From Fallopia convolvulus (lineage: Eukaryota > Streptophyta > Magnoliopsida > Caryophyllales > Polygonaceae): a DNA stretch of 64,000 nucleotides. Each line of letters begins with the position of its first letter. Positions within the stretch are counted from its first letter, which is position 1. Where the stretch lies: the NCBI GenBank assembly GCA_964016875.1, contig OZ024724.1:8294501-8358500 (forward strand), read 5' to 3'. A program made the translations under genes and the position numbers. The notes below the pieces were generated by a model. That model was not told where the DNA came from. It ran no database searches and was given only the letters and a program-made list of their open reading frames with translations. Shown here piece after piece: positions 11,037 through 22,506 of this stretch.

Positions 11037-11800
11037 GGAAGTTAATGAGTGTAAGGTCTATAAGTTGTGAAGTAGAAGATGATTGGATTGATTGCTCTAT
11101 TCTCATTGACGTATATTTGCAAGGTTACAAAGATCTTTTAGATAAGATCAAATTCCTGTACAATATCATAAACTGAAAAGGGAAATTGAATATTCACAAA
11201 ATAAGAGAATAAAGATATACATGTATTAACAACCCTGCATGCTCATGGTCGAGGACGAACATGCAAATTGGAGGTCAAAGACTGAAACTGATGTATACAA
11301 ACTGCCTTAGTATAGATATCAACGGTTTGATCAAAAGAGTGAACATCTCGAACAACAAGATCACGAGCAACAACCTATTCTCGAACAAAGTGATAGTCAA
11401 TCTTGATACGTTTAGAGCGCTGGTGAAAACCAAATTAGCAGATAGAAAAGTGACACTAAGGTTGTCGTACAAAAGAATAGGCGGATGAGCAACAAGAACC
11501 GCCATCTCCTTAAGAATTTGTTGTAACAAAATCACTCTACAACAATTAAAACAAGAGCCTTGTACTCACCCTCAATACTAGAGCGGGTAACAACCTTCTG
11601 TTTCCAAGATGACCAAGTGATGTGATTACCACCATGATAAATGGCAAAGCCATGCTGTGAACGACAGTCATCAGGATCAAAAGCCCAACTTGTGTTAGAA
11701 AACGCAACTAAGTGGTGATTAGCGGTCTTTTGAAGGCACAAACCAAATGAGATGGTGCCCTTCGGATAGCGTAAAATGCGCTTTACAACAGCCAAAATAA

Positions 11801-12266
11801 TAGGGGTGTTCAACAGGTCGGGTCGCCCGCGACCCGCATCGACCCGACCCGCACGGGTCGCGGGTCAAATTTTTTTATTTTGTGGGTCGCGGGTCGACCA
11901 GCGACCCGCAATAGTTTTAAAAATATATTTTTTTTTATAATTTTATTAATGTACAAACTATTTTTTTATAAAAAAATCGATGGATTTACGGGTCGACCGG
12001 CAAACCCGATGGTTTTTTTAAAAAAATGCATGTTTTTATGCTAAAAATTAATTATTTAGGTTAAAAATTAGTTTTGACCCGATTGACTTAGTCAAACGGG
12101 TCGGGTCAAGTCAAACGACGAATCGACCCGCGACCCGACCCGTTAGACCCGTGGGTCGCAGGTCGGGTCGTGGGTCGAATATAAAAAAATTTACGGGTCG
12201 CGGGTCGACCCGCAACCTGCAATTTCGGGTCGCTGGTCGACCCGACCCGACCCGTGAACATCCCTA
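11801..12266. mobile_element. hAT-like MITE rich in GGGTCG/CGACCC motifs, copy 1
   Basis: The ends are inverted: TAGGGGTGTTCAACAGGTCG at the left, and the reverse complement of the right end reads TAGGGATGTTCACGGGTCG. An 8-base target duplication with one mismatch flanks it (CAAAATAA 11793-11800, CCAAATAA 12267-12274). An eight-base duplication and TAGGG ends fit hAT. Both ends carry dense GGGTCGCGGGTCGACCCG motifs that can fold into strong hairpins. It lies inside the Copia RT, splitting the PTEL(IW) / (A)VKRIL region. Confidence 0.75.
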
Positions 12267-12351
12267 CCAAATAAGCTCAGTGGGATTGTGCATAAACTGA
12301 CATACTCGGTTGACAACATAGGAAATCTTTGGACACATAATAGTGACATAT

Positions 12352-12858
12352 TGTAATGCCCGAGGCCATAGAAGCGTTGTCCCATGCCAACTCGAGAACT
12401 TCCCAGGAGGTCACCCATCCTGGTACTACTCTCGCCCTTGCACGCTTAAGTTTTGAGTTCTTTGTCCTCACTCGAACTCAGAAAAGGAAGAGCTCTTGTT
12501 GACATGGGGAGCACCTCAATTTCTTATAAATTATCGGGGTTTTACAATCTTCCCAACTTAAGCACTTGACGTCCTCGTCAAGGCCCACGAACCGCCCTCC
12601 GGGTCGAGTGACCGCCCACTGGGCCAAGCCAACTCGTAACCCAGAGTCGGCTCTGATACCATTTGCAATGCCTGAGGCCATAGAAGCGCTATCCCATGCC
12701 AACTCGAGAACTTCTCAGGAGGTCACCCATCCTGGTACTACTCTCGCCCTTGCACGCTTAACTTTTGAGTTCTTTGTCCTCACTCGAACTCAGAAAAGGA
12801 AGAGCTCTTGTTGACATGGGGAGCACCTCAATTCCTTATAAATTATCGGGGTTTTACA
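12352..12858 (-). mobile_element. Cassandra TRIM with 5S rRNA-derived LTRs
   Basis: Two 195-base LTRs (12352-12546 and 12664-12858) flank a 117-base interior. On the minus strand the interior begins beside a tRNA-Met primer-binding site, TGGTATCAGAGC (plus strand 12650-12661), and ends with a purine tract, so the 5' LTR is the right one. Each LTR contains, in reverse, a long stretch of plant 5S rRNA (about 12391-12449 and 12703-12761: GCGAGAGTAGTACCAGGAT and GGGTGACCTCCTGGGAAG), including the Pol III internal promoter. That is the defining feature of Cassandra. Target duplication CATAT/CATAC (12347-12351, 12859-12863). I count seven differences between the LTRs. It encodes no protein and must be mobilised in trans. 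Confidence 0.93.
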
Positions 12859-12921
12859 CATACTATATGGTACAGATGATGTTGCGATAGAGATGTGTAT
12901 CAGTGATCGGGTCCCTAGATT

Positions 12922-13299
12922 GCGGGTCGCTGGTCGACCCGCAATAGTTTTAAAAATATATATTTTTTTATAATTTTATTAATGTACAAACTATTTTTTT
13001 TATAAAAAATCGATGGATTTACGAGTCGACCGGCAAACCCGATGGGTTTTTTAAAAAAATGCATGTTTTTATGTTAAAAATTAATTTTTTAGGTTAAAAA
13101 TTAGTTTTGACCCGATTGACTTAGTCAAACGGGTCGGGTCAAGTCAAACGACGGGTCGACCCGCGACCCGACCCGTTAGACCCGTGGGTCGCGGGTCGGG
13201 ACGCGTGTCAAATGTAAAAAAAATTGTGGGTCGCGTGTCGACCCGCAACCCGCAATTTCGGGTCGCGGGTCGACCCGACCCGATCCGTGAACACCCTTA
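12922..13299. mobile_element. hAT-like MITE, partial second copy
   Basis: Nearly the same as 11905-12266 but lacking the left terminus. It ends CCCTTA followed by CCAAATAA, like copy 1. It is a product of the local tandem duplication, not a separate insertion. Confidence 0.75.
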
Positions 13300-14745
13300 C
13301 CAAATAAGCTCAGTGGGATTGTGCATAAACTGACATACTCGGTTGACAACATAGGAAATCTTTGGACACATAATAGTGACATACTATATGGTACCGATGA
13401 TGTTGCGATAGAGATGTGGATCAGTGATCGGGTCCCTAGATTGAACAAAATGGAAGCTAGGCTCGGCATGAGATGCAATAGGCTTTACAATGCTCCAAAA
13501 TATCAACAATATACTTCTATTCACTCAACTGTATACAAAAAGTAGACCTATACACCTCAATAGCTAAAGAGTAGTGAAGAGCACCAAGATCATAGGTACG
13601 GTGATGAGAGGCACCCGTGTCTATGATCCATGGTTGAGTTGTGTTGGCGGCAAAGTTGGCTTGAGGAGGTGGACGAGAGTTATAAGGCGGATTATATTGG
13701 GGCTGGTAGTTGGGCCAGATTAGGGAAGGGGTCGAAGATGAGGCGCAGCAAGGCGAAAACCATGACAGTGAGCCATGACATGGCCTTCAACACTATACCA
13801 CTAACATTTATCGAGAAAGGGACGAGGTTGATAATTTTGAGAGTTAGGGTTAGGATTCATTGGTGGGGTGGAATTAAAATTAGGGTTTTAGGGAGGGAGA
13901 GGAGTATAGGATTGAGGTACCTGATTGGGCCATGCAGGCATTGAAGAAGACGATTTATGTTTGGAACGTGACTTGGATTGGGTTGTCATGGTCGTGGTTG
14001 GTGCCGAAGACGAGGATTCCCCAACTTCAATCTTCAAAAGAAGCTCCTTTTGGATCAATTTTTTCATGCAGTTCTTCATAGGAGATCTTGGTGTCTCGAG
14101 CAAGAACTTCGTCAATAACCGATTGAAACGAGGAGTCCTAACCATTAGGAACATATTCCACGACATCCGCTTGGTCTTGTTCTTTTCCAAAAGAAGTGAG
14201 AAGATCAATGTAGTTCTTTACTTGTTGCATGAAATCGGTCACAGATTGTGACCCTTTCTTCATGTGGCGAAGCTTATCTTTTAAGTTGATGATTATGCTC
14301 CCTCAAAGGCTCGGCATAGATGTTGGCCAAAAATCGTCCATGCTTATTGAGAAGTGGTGGCACGAGTTATGAGAGGCACAACTAAAGGAGAAAGTGTACC
14401 CACCAAGGCACCAAACAACAATCGATCTTGTCGATTTCATGAAGAGTACGTAGGGTTTGGTGTAGAAACATCAGGGTTGATAAAATTTGGAAGGGTTTCG
14501 GGTGGGGTTGGGTGTGATCCGTCAAGAAACTTGAACAAGCCATAACCAACAAGAATAGATTGAATTTGGATTTGCAATTGAATTAATATAATTTGTGGAT
14601 GTGAGTTTGATTGCGTTATTGAATTGAACAAATGAAGGGTTTTGAAGGCTCAATCTCTTTAGGGATTGTGTGATTATTGTTGGACGCCATTGAAAAGAAG
14701 CTAAGAACAATGGGAAAAAACAGTGTAGGGAGGCTCTTGAGACCA

Positions 14746-15141
14746 TATTAGGTTTAAGCAAAGGCTTGATAATTTTATTAATGAAGGTATCACAATATTT
14801 ATAGGGAATGTTCTAAAAACGCTAGGCGGACGCTGGGCGGAGAGGGATCGCCTAGCGTCTAGACGGTCTGAACGGTGGTATAGGCAAGTGCTTAGACGGT
14901 TTAGACGGTTAGGCGGGCTAGGACCTTCCAGCGCATAGACGAGGCATAGAAAGAATTTTTAGAACAATAATTATAGTACAAGGAATCCTTGAACCACAAG
15001 CAAGATCTTAACCTAATTAGAATATAATAAAATCTAAAATAAAAAGGATAGAAGATAAAATTACAAGGAGATAATTTTGGACATAAAATAATATCATAAA
15101 CTATAGATGCCATATTGGGAGAATTTTTTTTTTTCTCTTAC
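14746..15141 (-). repeat. Probable 5' LTR of the Copia remnant
   Basis: Upstream (minus sense) of gag there is a degenerate primer-binding site (ATATGGTCTCAAGAGCC, about 14737-14753). Before that an AT-rich region with CTATAAATATTG as promoter starts TGTAAGAG near 15141. A GC-rich insert of about 135 bases with CGCCTAGCG motifs (14819-14955), bordered by inverted GTTCTAAAAA, seems to have landed inside it. Limits are approximate. Confidence 0.4.
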
Positions 15142-16692
15142 AACATATTTTAATTCATAAAAAATGAATGGACTAGTTTAAAAACCATGAAAATGGTTTA
15201 ATTTATTCTAATGGGTTTCATAAATTTGAACCTTTATTATTTTGCTAGAAATGTACGAAAAATGACCGGATGGAATTTTATAAATATTCAAATAAATAAT
15301 TTTTTTAAACTCAATTTTTTTAAATGTTTTTTTTTTAAATATTCAACTGGCAATTCAGCCGTTTTAGCAATCAATTTAATTTAATTTGCATATCATCCAA
15401 TTTTCGTATCATACTGGTAGAAGTTAGTGTCAAATTAAATCAAACTCTAACCATCGAAACTACCTCCAAATAAGGGCTTAATTCAAATGATTTTCACTTG
15501 TACTATGAGATAATTTTTCAATTTAATTTAGTTTGGTCGGCTATGGAGCCAATTAATTTAAATTTTTAGCTGAGATTAGTTTTATTAAACGTCCATTGGA
15601 AATATGGGGAAACAAATTAAACAAACAATAACTTCAACCAAAAAAAATAATTAAACAAACTAACCAACACCAACACTCATGCAGATGCAGGTACTTGAAA
15701 GCTTATTAATTAATCGCTGATCACGATTAACGTAGCTCCTGCGTTCACCTAATAGTAATCATTAAATCCTTGGACACTGCAAATTACAGAGTCAGGAAGA
15801 TACAATTTTGACCGGTCAACTCCCACAAGGTGCATTCATCCAAAATTAGTCCCTGCCATTTTGCCACTCACTAACCAACACTAGTCAGTCTAGTTCAGTG
15901 GCTTCATTCAGTCCATCTGTGATTCTACATGCATTATCATTATCTAGTTTAATTAAAACATACAGGTGGGTGGTCCATAAATTGAAACTCGACAACGTAT
16001 AAAAATCTCAGCATGCAATAACTTGAATTTACTACTCCTATAATGAAGGTTTTAGGAGTGCAAAATGGATCAACCTAACTGACACATTAGTGTTTTTTTT
16101 AAGTTTCCTGATTAAATATGAAGTCATTCTGACAACTATATATATATATATGAAACAAATCCTTTATTTTTTAAGGTGAGCCATGTTAAAAACATCATGA
16201 GTGACAAGCTATCAACATGACCAAATTGATTCCCAAATTCCCCATTACATCTCCGTGACAAGCTTCAAGCAAATAAGCCAACACAAGAAGTACCAAAAAT
16301 TCCTACCAACTGCTCCCTGTCAATCTCCTTGCCCTCTTTCACCTCAGCAGCCAATAACATGTGACTTCATTCAATTCTACCTGATCAGAATCCTGTTTAC
16401 ACAAATAATGACAAAATCACTGAATGAGCCCCAAAAGGAAATTTATTACACTTGTTAAATAGGGCCTAAGCTAGCTTATAGCTAGCATTGGATGAGTAGG
16501 CTCATCAGCAGAAATTTGCATTGGATTCTCAGACTGACCAATTAACCCAGTTATTCAGCAAAATTTGATGGTATCCTCTTTATGTGTGCTTTTAATCTTT
16601 CTCAATTTTCAAGATAGTTTATTGCTTCATAATGCAAAATGCCAGAAGGGTTGCTTCACACAAACTCCCATGCCTTCTCAGTTGTGGTTGCA
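15142..16692. other. AT-rich intergenic region
   Basis: No gene recognised. A (TA) run lies at about 16138-16150. The frame at 16201-16458 has no family resemblance. The end of this stretch is the IQD promoter. Confidence 0.3.
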
Positions 16693-16700
16693 CTATAAAA
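16693..16700 (+). promoter_or_regulatory. TATA box of the IQD gene
   Basis: CTATAAAA at 16693-16700, about 150 bases before the start codon, followed by a CT-rich leader. Confidence 0.5.
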
Positions 16701-16846
16701 CACTCACACCATTTCCCAATTTATCTCTATCTCTGTATGTGTGAAGTTATTCCTATTCTAAGATACTTGAGCTTATAATATATCATAAATCACCTCATAT
16801 TCAAATACATTTCTTCTTAAGCTGCATTGAATTTGAAGGTGCTTCC

Positions 16847-18409
16847 ATGGGGAAGAAGAAAGGAAACTCATGGTTCGCCGTCGTTAAAAGGGCTTTCTGC
16901 TCTCCTACAACAAAAAGAAGCAGCAAAAGAGATGAAATTGAGCAACAAAAACAGGACAACAAGGTATAAGAAATTTTGTATCTTTTTATTCTTGCTGTAA
17001 CTGAATGCAATTTTGTTTTGAGTTGCAGAAAATAGAGACCAGTAAAGCTAATGCATATCAAACTCAATGCCATCACAATCAAGAAAATAAGATTGTTCAT
17101 TTGAACAAAGAAGCCATTTTCAACAATGCAGCTGTTGTAATCCAGACAGCTTTCAGAGGCTATCTAGTAAGCAGAAGAAATGCTATATATATATATTCTT
17201 CTGACTATATCTATATCATTATCAAACAATTAAAGAAATTACCAAAATTTATCTATTTTTATCTTAATCAAGGCAAGAAGAGCTCTGTTGGCACTCAAGG
17301 GGATTGTGAAGCTTCAAGCATTCATAAGAGGAAACAATGTCAGAAAGCAAGCTAGGTTAACTCTTAGATGCATGCAAGCTCTGGTTCGCCTGCAGGAGCA
17401 AATGTGTGACCAGCAAAGAAGGCTTTCCCATGAAAGATGCAGAAAATCCATGTTTGCTGAGAGCAATAACTTGTGGGATAGATATAAGCTAGACGTTCGA
17501 CAAAGAAAATCTACAGTAAGCAATTTTCTTCTGTAGTCATGAAAAAATGAGTAAGCAAGCAATTAGCATTCAACTTCATGTTTTCTTCAGTCTGCAGGAA
17601 GAAGCAGTGCCACAGATGAGTGGGATTTCTTCCCATGTACAATTGAGGATGATGAAGCCTTGTTTAAGAGCAGAACCAAAGCCTCCCTTAAAAGGGAAAA
17701 GGCTCTTGCTTACGCTCTCTCGCAACAGGTTCCTAAACTCTTACTGTGTTATATCCCTGATTTGGAAAGATTCTATTGTTCAAGGATTTTAAAGTTTATC
17801 ATTACCTACTTTCAACATCAGCTATGGAGATTAGATAGCGACATAAACAACCGGACAGAGTGGCTCAACCGATGGATGGCAACAAAGAAGCGGGACTCAA
17901 CCGACAAACGAGACTCTATAAGAAGCATACAAGTGGACACATTAGTGGCAGCACAGCTTAACAAGGCGCTCGTCTTGCAAATGCACTCAGCTAGCCCGAG
18001 GTGCCTAAATGAGGAAAGACGCCACTCAACGACAAATACTCCCTCCTCGGTTTCCAAGTATTCTTGCAATAGGAGTATGAGTAATGACTCCGGTGCAACT
18101 ACACCACACTATATGACTTCCACAGAGTCTGCAAAGGCAAAGGCTCGGTCAGTTAACGCGCCTAATGAAAGACCATCTACACCAGGTAGAGAGCGTGTAA
18201 GGAAGCGCCTCTCTTACCCGGTTACTGAACAACTTGGTAGTGATTATCCAGATAATGGTAGCTTTAGCCAGAGCTTGAGAAATCCAAGCTTCAAGAGTGT
18301 TTTGCCTTACTTAGAAAGAGGGGATTATGCTAATTCTTGTTATGGTGAGAGTGCTTGTGGGGAAATTTCCCCAGCATCAACAACTCATATTAGAAGATGG
18401 CTGAATTGA
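16847..18409 (+). CDS. IQ67-domain (IQD) calmodulin-binding protein
   Basis: Five exons (16847-16963, 17029-17166, 17273-17515, 17591-17728, 17822-18409), all phase 0, give 407 residues. The start MGKKKGNSWF is typical of IQDs. The IQ67 region spans about residues 73-140: AAVVIQTAFRGYL (exon 2) joins ARRALLALKGIVKLQAFIRG (exon 3), with the phase-0 intron between them that marks this family. CMQALVRLQEQM follows. Later blocks EWDFFPCTIED and LWRLDSDINNRTEWLNRWMA match the conserved C-terminal IQD motifs. These proteins bind calmodulin and microtubules and act as scaffolds; this one is basic, as expected. The exon 4 acceptor could also be six bases later (NAGNAG-like), which would drop two residues. 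The subgroup is not assigned. Confidence 0.92.
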
Positions 18410-19924
18410 CTCAAAAATGGGAGATTAGAGATCAAATTCATCAGAAGCATTTTAGGCTATTGGATTTGCTGATTTGATGTTTCCTCTAAATGTTGTTTCT
18501 TTCCTAATGATTAGCTAATAGCCTATCTAACAAAGTAATGCATATTAAATGCAATCTGTCTTACAAAATCTACAGAGTTTTCTTAGAACAAGCCAAACTG
18601 AATAAATTAAACTGAAAAGTTCTAATAATATAATCACCTCACAAACCCTATCTGTATATTTTATTTGGTGACGAAAGGCCATGGAAGTGAATATTCCATG
18701 TAGAATAAAAACACTAAAAAAAAGTCACATGAAAAAACAACAACAGAATTTTCAAATGCAAAACCACATGGCCCAGGAACTTCAGCAACCTTGCATTTCA
18801 CATAAATTAAGATTAACAGAACCAAACATCTTAGTTGATTGACAAACAAATTGTAGAAAATAGAGAACCAACCCTAACAACTTCACATGGCAAAACTGGA
18901 AAGTAGTCAAACATAAAGGAGAAACCATGGCGGCTAGCTTGATGTCCCTATGGAAAGGAGACAGACAATTCTGGATGAATTCAACACTATCCTTGTCTCT
19001 TTCAGGTATTTTATCGAACAATATGAGTGCATTGCCAATTATATTACTAAAGTTGGAACAAACAGAAAGAATGCATACCATGTTCTTGCTAATACTACTA
19101 ATCAAACCTGTTGAAAAAAAGAATCCAACATTTATTCATGAAGCAACAAATAATGGCAAAGAACATTAGGAATCACCCCACACCCACATGGCATGCTTCT
19201 CCCAAATAGTTGCAGGAAAGGCGTTCTAATTCATAATCTAAGAAGTGAATGCAAGTTTAATACTATTTGACTCTCTTTCAAGTTTTCAATTATTTTTTAA
19301 AAAACGGCAATCAGCAACGTTGAATAAGATAAGAAGCGAGATCTATAATGACATTTGAAGTTGAATAAGATGAGAATGTGTTGATAGAAGCAATTCATAA
19401 TCCACATCTGATTAGGACCACTCATCATTGCAAAAGCCCTGATTATAATGTTTACTCAAAGAAAGTTGTGATCTTTAAAGATCACAAATTCCCATTTTTT
19501 TAATGCCATTTTTGGTTCTTTATCCATTAGAGATCAGAAGAATGTACCCAAGTACCCAACAAACTCAAAATTATAATAGAATCAATTAAAAGAATTTAAA
19601 AATGATGTAAACCAAAATCATGCCTGCCTTAAATGTCTGCAAATTAGAATCATTTCTACCAGTACAATCGTTTTTAATTACATGGTCTTTCTCAAAGACA
19701 AGAACAGCTAACAGAGGCAATCAATTGCCAGCATTTAAACCTATCCATCTTCTTAACAACTGAATTGCTTCCTGAATTCAATTGAGACTTCAGGATCATA
19801 GGCAAAATATTTTGGAGTAATTGACAAAACAATAAACACAGGTAGATAGAAAATTTATTCTATGAAACACTTACATTGCACCAAAAGAAAAAAGAAAGAG
19901 GAGAGAAGAGCAAACAAATGAAGA
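18410..19924. other. Intergenic region between convergent IQD and BLT-like genes
   Basis: AT-rich, holding the two facing 3' untranslated regions. No further gene or transposon recognised. The frames at 18661-19169 are not convincing. Confidence 0.3.
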
Positions 19925-20797
19925 TCAAGTTATAGCAAGAGTATTAGGCTGAATAAGACTCCTCTGTTTCAACAAAATCCTTAATTGAGCCTTTTGACAC
20001 TCAACCTTAGAATTCCTATTACTCCTATTTGATCCCACTGTTTTCAACACTCTTGGAAACTCAACAAACCCTTTGATCCCTCTCTTGATATGAGGATTCT
20101 CCGGCGGTGCCGAAACCGGTCTCTTTCTTTCTTCCTTGCAAACATTCTCAGCAACAACTTTGATGGGTTTGTCTTCCTCCACTGTTTTTATGCACTGATG
20201 ACCACTTTGCTCTAATTTGATCATCTTATCTTCATAAAACAGCTTGGCATCTTCAAGTTTCATCTGAACTCTCTCCTCTCTGATCACCTCAGCAATCCTC
20301 AGCATCCTCCTCTCTTTCTCCATTTCCCTCTCAATCTTCTCAATCTGTCCCTTGTGATTTGAAACTCGAATTTCCAGCTTATCACAGAGCCGCCCGGCGG
20401 CTTCTCTGCTTCTTCTTACCTCTGCAAGCTCCTTAGCCATCTTCTTTGCTACAGATTCCACATGCTTCCTTAATTTCCTCTCCAATTCGAGCTCGGCTTT
20501 CAATTCCGTGATCTGGGCTCTGGCGCTTTCCAGCTCCGTATTCTTCATTTTCAAACACTGTTGGTGGTGGCAGTGGCAGTGGCGGCGGAGGTGGTGGTAA
20601 TCATATGGTGGTGGTGGTTGTGGGTGAGGATGATGATGATGAGTGAAAATAGGGTTATGGTAAAGTTTCAAGGGTTTTAAAGTGGGAATGGATTGAGTTG
20701 GAGGTAATTTTGTGGTTTTGGTGGTGGTGGAGGTAATAATCATCTTCTTCTTCATCGTCTTGCTTTTCTTTTTCTCTTTGAAAAGCAAATGCTCCAT
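19925..20797 (-). CDS. Coiled-coil protein similar to BRANCHLESS TRICHOME
   Basis: Single exon, 290 residues. The first 80 residues are low-complexity: a basic start, a Thr/Lys-rich stretch, then His/Pro-rich runs with cysteines. Residues about 85-195 form a long charged coiled coil. It contains the REMEKERRMLRIAEVIREER and VQMKLEDAKLFYEDK signature shared by plant BLT-like and 'intracellular protein transport USO1-like' proteins. BLT itself controls trichome branching through the microtubule/actin system; whether this relative does so is unknown. The tail (RPVSAPPENPHIKRGIKGFVEF) is also conserved in that group. The upstream start adds MEHLLFKEKKKSKT; the second methionine (residue 15) is an alternative. 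Confidence 0.75.
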   Translation of the reverse strand: MEHLLFKEKKKSKTMKKKMIITSTTTKTTKLPPTQSIPTLKPLKLYHNPIFTHHHHPHPQPPPPYDYHHLRRHCHCHHQQCLKMKNTELESARAQITELKAELELERKLRKHVESVAKKMAKELAEVRRSREAAGRLCDKLEIRVSNHKGQIEKIEREMEKERRMLRIAEVIREERVQMKLEDAKLFYEDKMIKLEQSGHQCIKTVEEDKPIKVVAENVCKEERKRPVSAPPENPHIKRGIKGFVEFPRVLKTVGSNRSNRNSKVECQKAQLRILLKQRSLIQPNTLAIT

Positions 20798-22506
20798 TGC
20801 CTTAGCTCATAATATTTTTTGGCAGTTGGACACAGAAGCATTAAAATTGTATCTTTTTCACAAATGGGTCAGGAGGGCCATCCTTTTGTACTAGTTTTTG
20901 GAGACTAGAGAGAGAAGAGCTAAAGAGGTGTTTTGGGGTTATTAAGCTTGGATTGTGAAATGGGGGAGATGAGAAAAAAGAGACAGAAAGTCTTCCTCAC
21001 ATGGGTGCTTAGTTTTCTTTATCCTTTCTTTCAATTGGTTTCTTCTCAACTGGTTTTACCACCTCTCCACCTCTTCATTGTGATCCGGGTTTACTGTACA
21101 GGCTTCAGAATGTGGTTGAGGTGAATTTAATGGCAAATCCCAGTTGGTGTGCTTGTGGGTCTGATGTGAGTAATGAGACTTTCCATCCTCTTCATTGTGA
21201 AAACAAGACTTCTCACTGCCTTCATCATTATGTATATGGATAAGTGAATTTTGGATAGAAAAAGATTTAAAATTTTGTGTAGCAGTCAAAATCATACGGA
21301 GTATTTAATAGTTCAGAATAGGGGAAACTGTCATTTTTACTTCTGTGATCCAAAATATGTGGCTTGTTGTGCATAAGGATAAGTGAATGCTTAGTTGCCA
21401 AACACCATTATGTATATGTTTTTGTTTCTGTGATTCATGATTATAATGTACTCTTGGATTCTAATTAGACAATGGCACATAGATGTGGTCCATGTGGACT
21501 GTTAATCATACAATATCATAAGACTTTGCCACCTCTGGCACTCAGGAAAAGAACAAATGAACAAGTTATATCTGCCCACTGCAGAGATGAAACCATTTTA
21601 ATTGTCTACATAAACCACCTTAAACTAAGCACTTACTTGCACAAAATCACCCTTTTTGTATGTAAACTAAGTTTACTCAAGATACAAACCCACACATGAA
21701 GACAAGGAATTCTGATTTCTGAGAGGCCAATCAGTTCAGGAAGGTGAAAGCATTCAATGCATTTAATAACTGGTATAGATGGAATACTCACCGAACCTTC
21801 CAACGAGGCAAATGCTAACAATATATGGAGATTGATTCAAGCCTGAAAGCTTAAGCTATAGATGTGATATCATTAGCCAGCTATACCGACAAGCATTAGC
21901 TGTACAATACTCAATCATGGGTTGGTTTTGGATTTGAAGATTGAATTGCAGAAAGGAACGCCTTCAGCGCAGTTTTACCAAGGCGAAAAGAAATGGAAAC
22001 GACGAAGATGACATGATCATCCAACAGTACATATCCACTTCATATATATCATATAATCATACAAGCCATAGAATGTATCATACAGCAAGGTTCATTAGCT
22101 TTCACTCTAAACCTTGTTTCGTATGCTTATGTCGTATTCTTTTACCTTACAAGCTTTCCCAAAACATCTGGTGGTACAGATGAACTGAGCCTGACCAGTC
22201 AATTGCACTAATGTCTTGGCATGAGACTAAATGGTCATTATTTGAATGGCCCATTTCAACCTCTGTTTTCATCTTCATGGAGATTAGAATATTAAAGCAT
22301 GTTAGAATGTACTTACTGTAGAACAAAGCATTAGTTATATGTATTAACATCAGTAGGTGAACTTAGTAAAAATGCTCCAAGTACTAGTCTAAGTTTTAAC
22401 AAAACAAACTGTTAACACACAGTACTTAATACAGTTAATAGCATAGAATATTTCAGGACTGTCATTAAAAGAAAAGGCTAAATGCTGTAACTTGCTCATC
22501 TAGTGT
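20798..22506. other. Intergenic region
   Basis: It includes the 5' flank of the BLT-like gene (20798-21100) and the 3' flank of the next minus-strand gene. No gene recognised in 21100-22400. Confidence 0.3.

Larger units (their letters stand above)
11905..13443. repeat. Tandem duplication of MITE plus Copia RT segment
   Basis: A unit of about 0.5 kb occurs twice. It contains the inner and right part of the MITE followed by the Copia RT stretch ending GGTCCCTAGATTG. The first copy is at about 11905-12921 and holds the Cassandra insertion. The second is at about 12922-13443 and lacks it. The breakpoint lies where CTAGATTG (about 12914-12921) joins the inside of the MITE. Confidence 0.75.
11260..14745 (-). 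pseudogene. Deleted Ty1/Copia retrotransposon (gag, protease, RT/RNase H pieces)
   Basis: Read on the minus strand: a gag N-terminus (about 14690-14440, LVGYGLFKFLDGSHP); gag C-terminus (about 14110-14020, YEELHEKLIQKELLLKIE in one frame); a protease segment (about 13635-13570, QPWIIDTGASHH); then directly a late RT segment (13425-13300, VVNRVCQFMHNPTEL), RNase H (11813-11540, KRILRYPKGT, SSWKQKVVTRSSIEGEYKA) and the tail (11530-11270). Integrase and most of RT are missing between about 13570 and 13440. Frameshifts and stops are frequent. The RT part is further broken by a MITE, a tandem duplication and a Cassandra element. Confidence 0.85.

Noticed and set aside
12391..12761. Two 5S rRNA gene-like sequences on the minus strand
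   Set aside because: They lie inside the paired 195-base LTRs of Cassandra, are truncated and diverged, and are not in a 5S tandem array.
16201..16458. 85-codon plus-strand frame upstream of the IQD gene
   Set aside because: No family resemblance, no promoter or splice context, and composition like the surrounding intergenic DNA.
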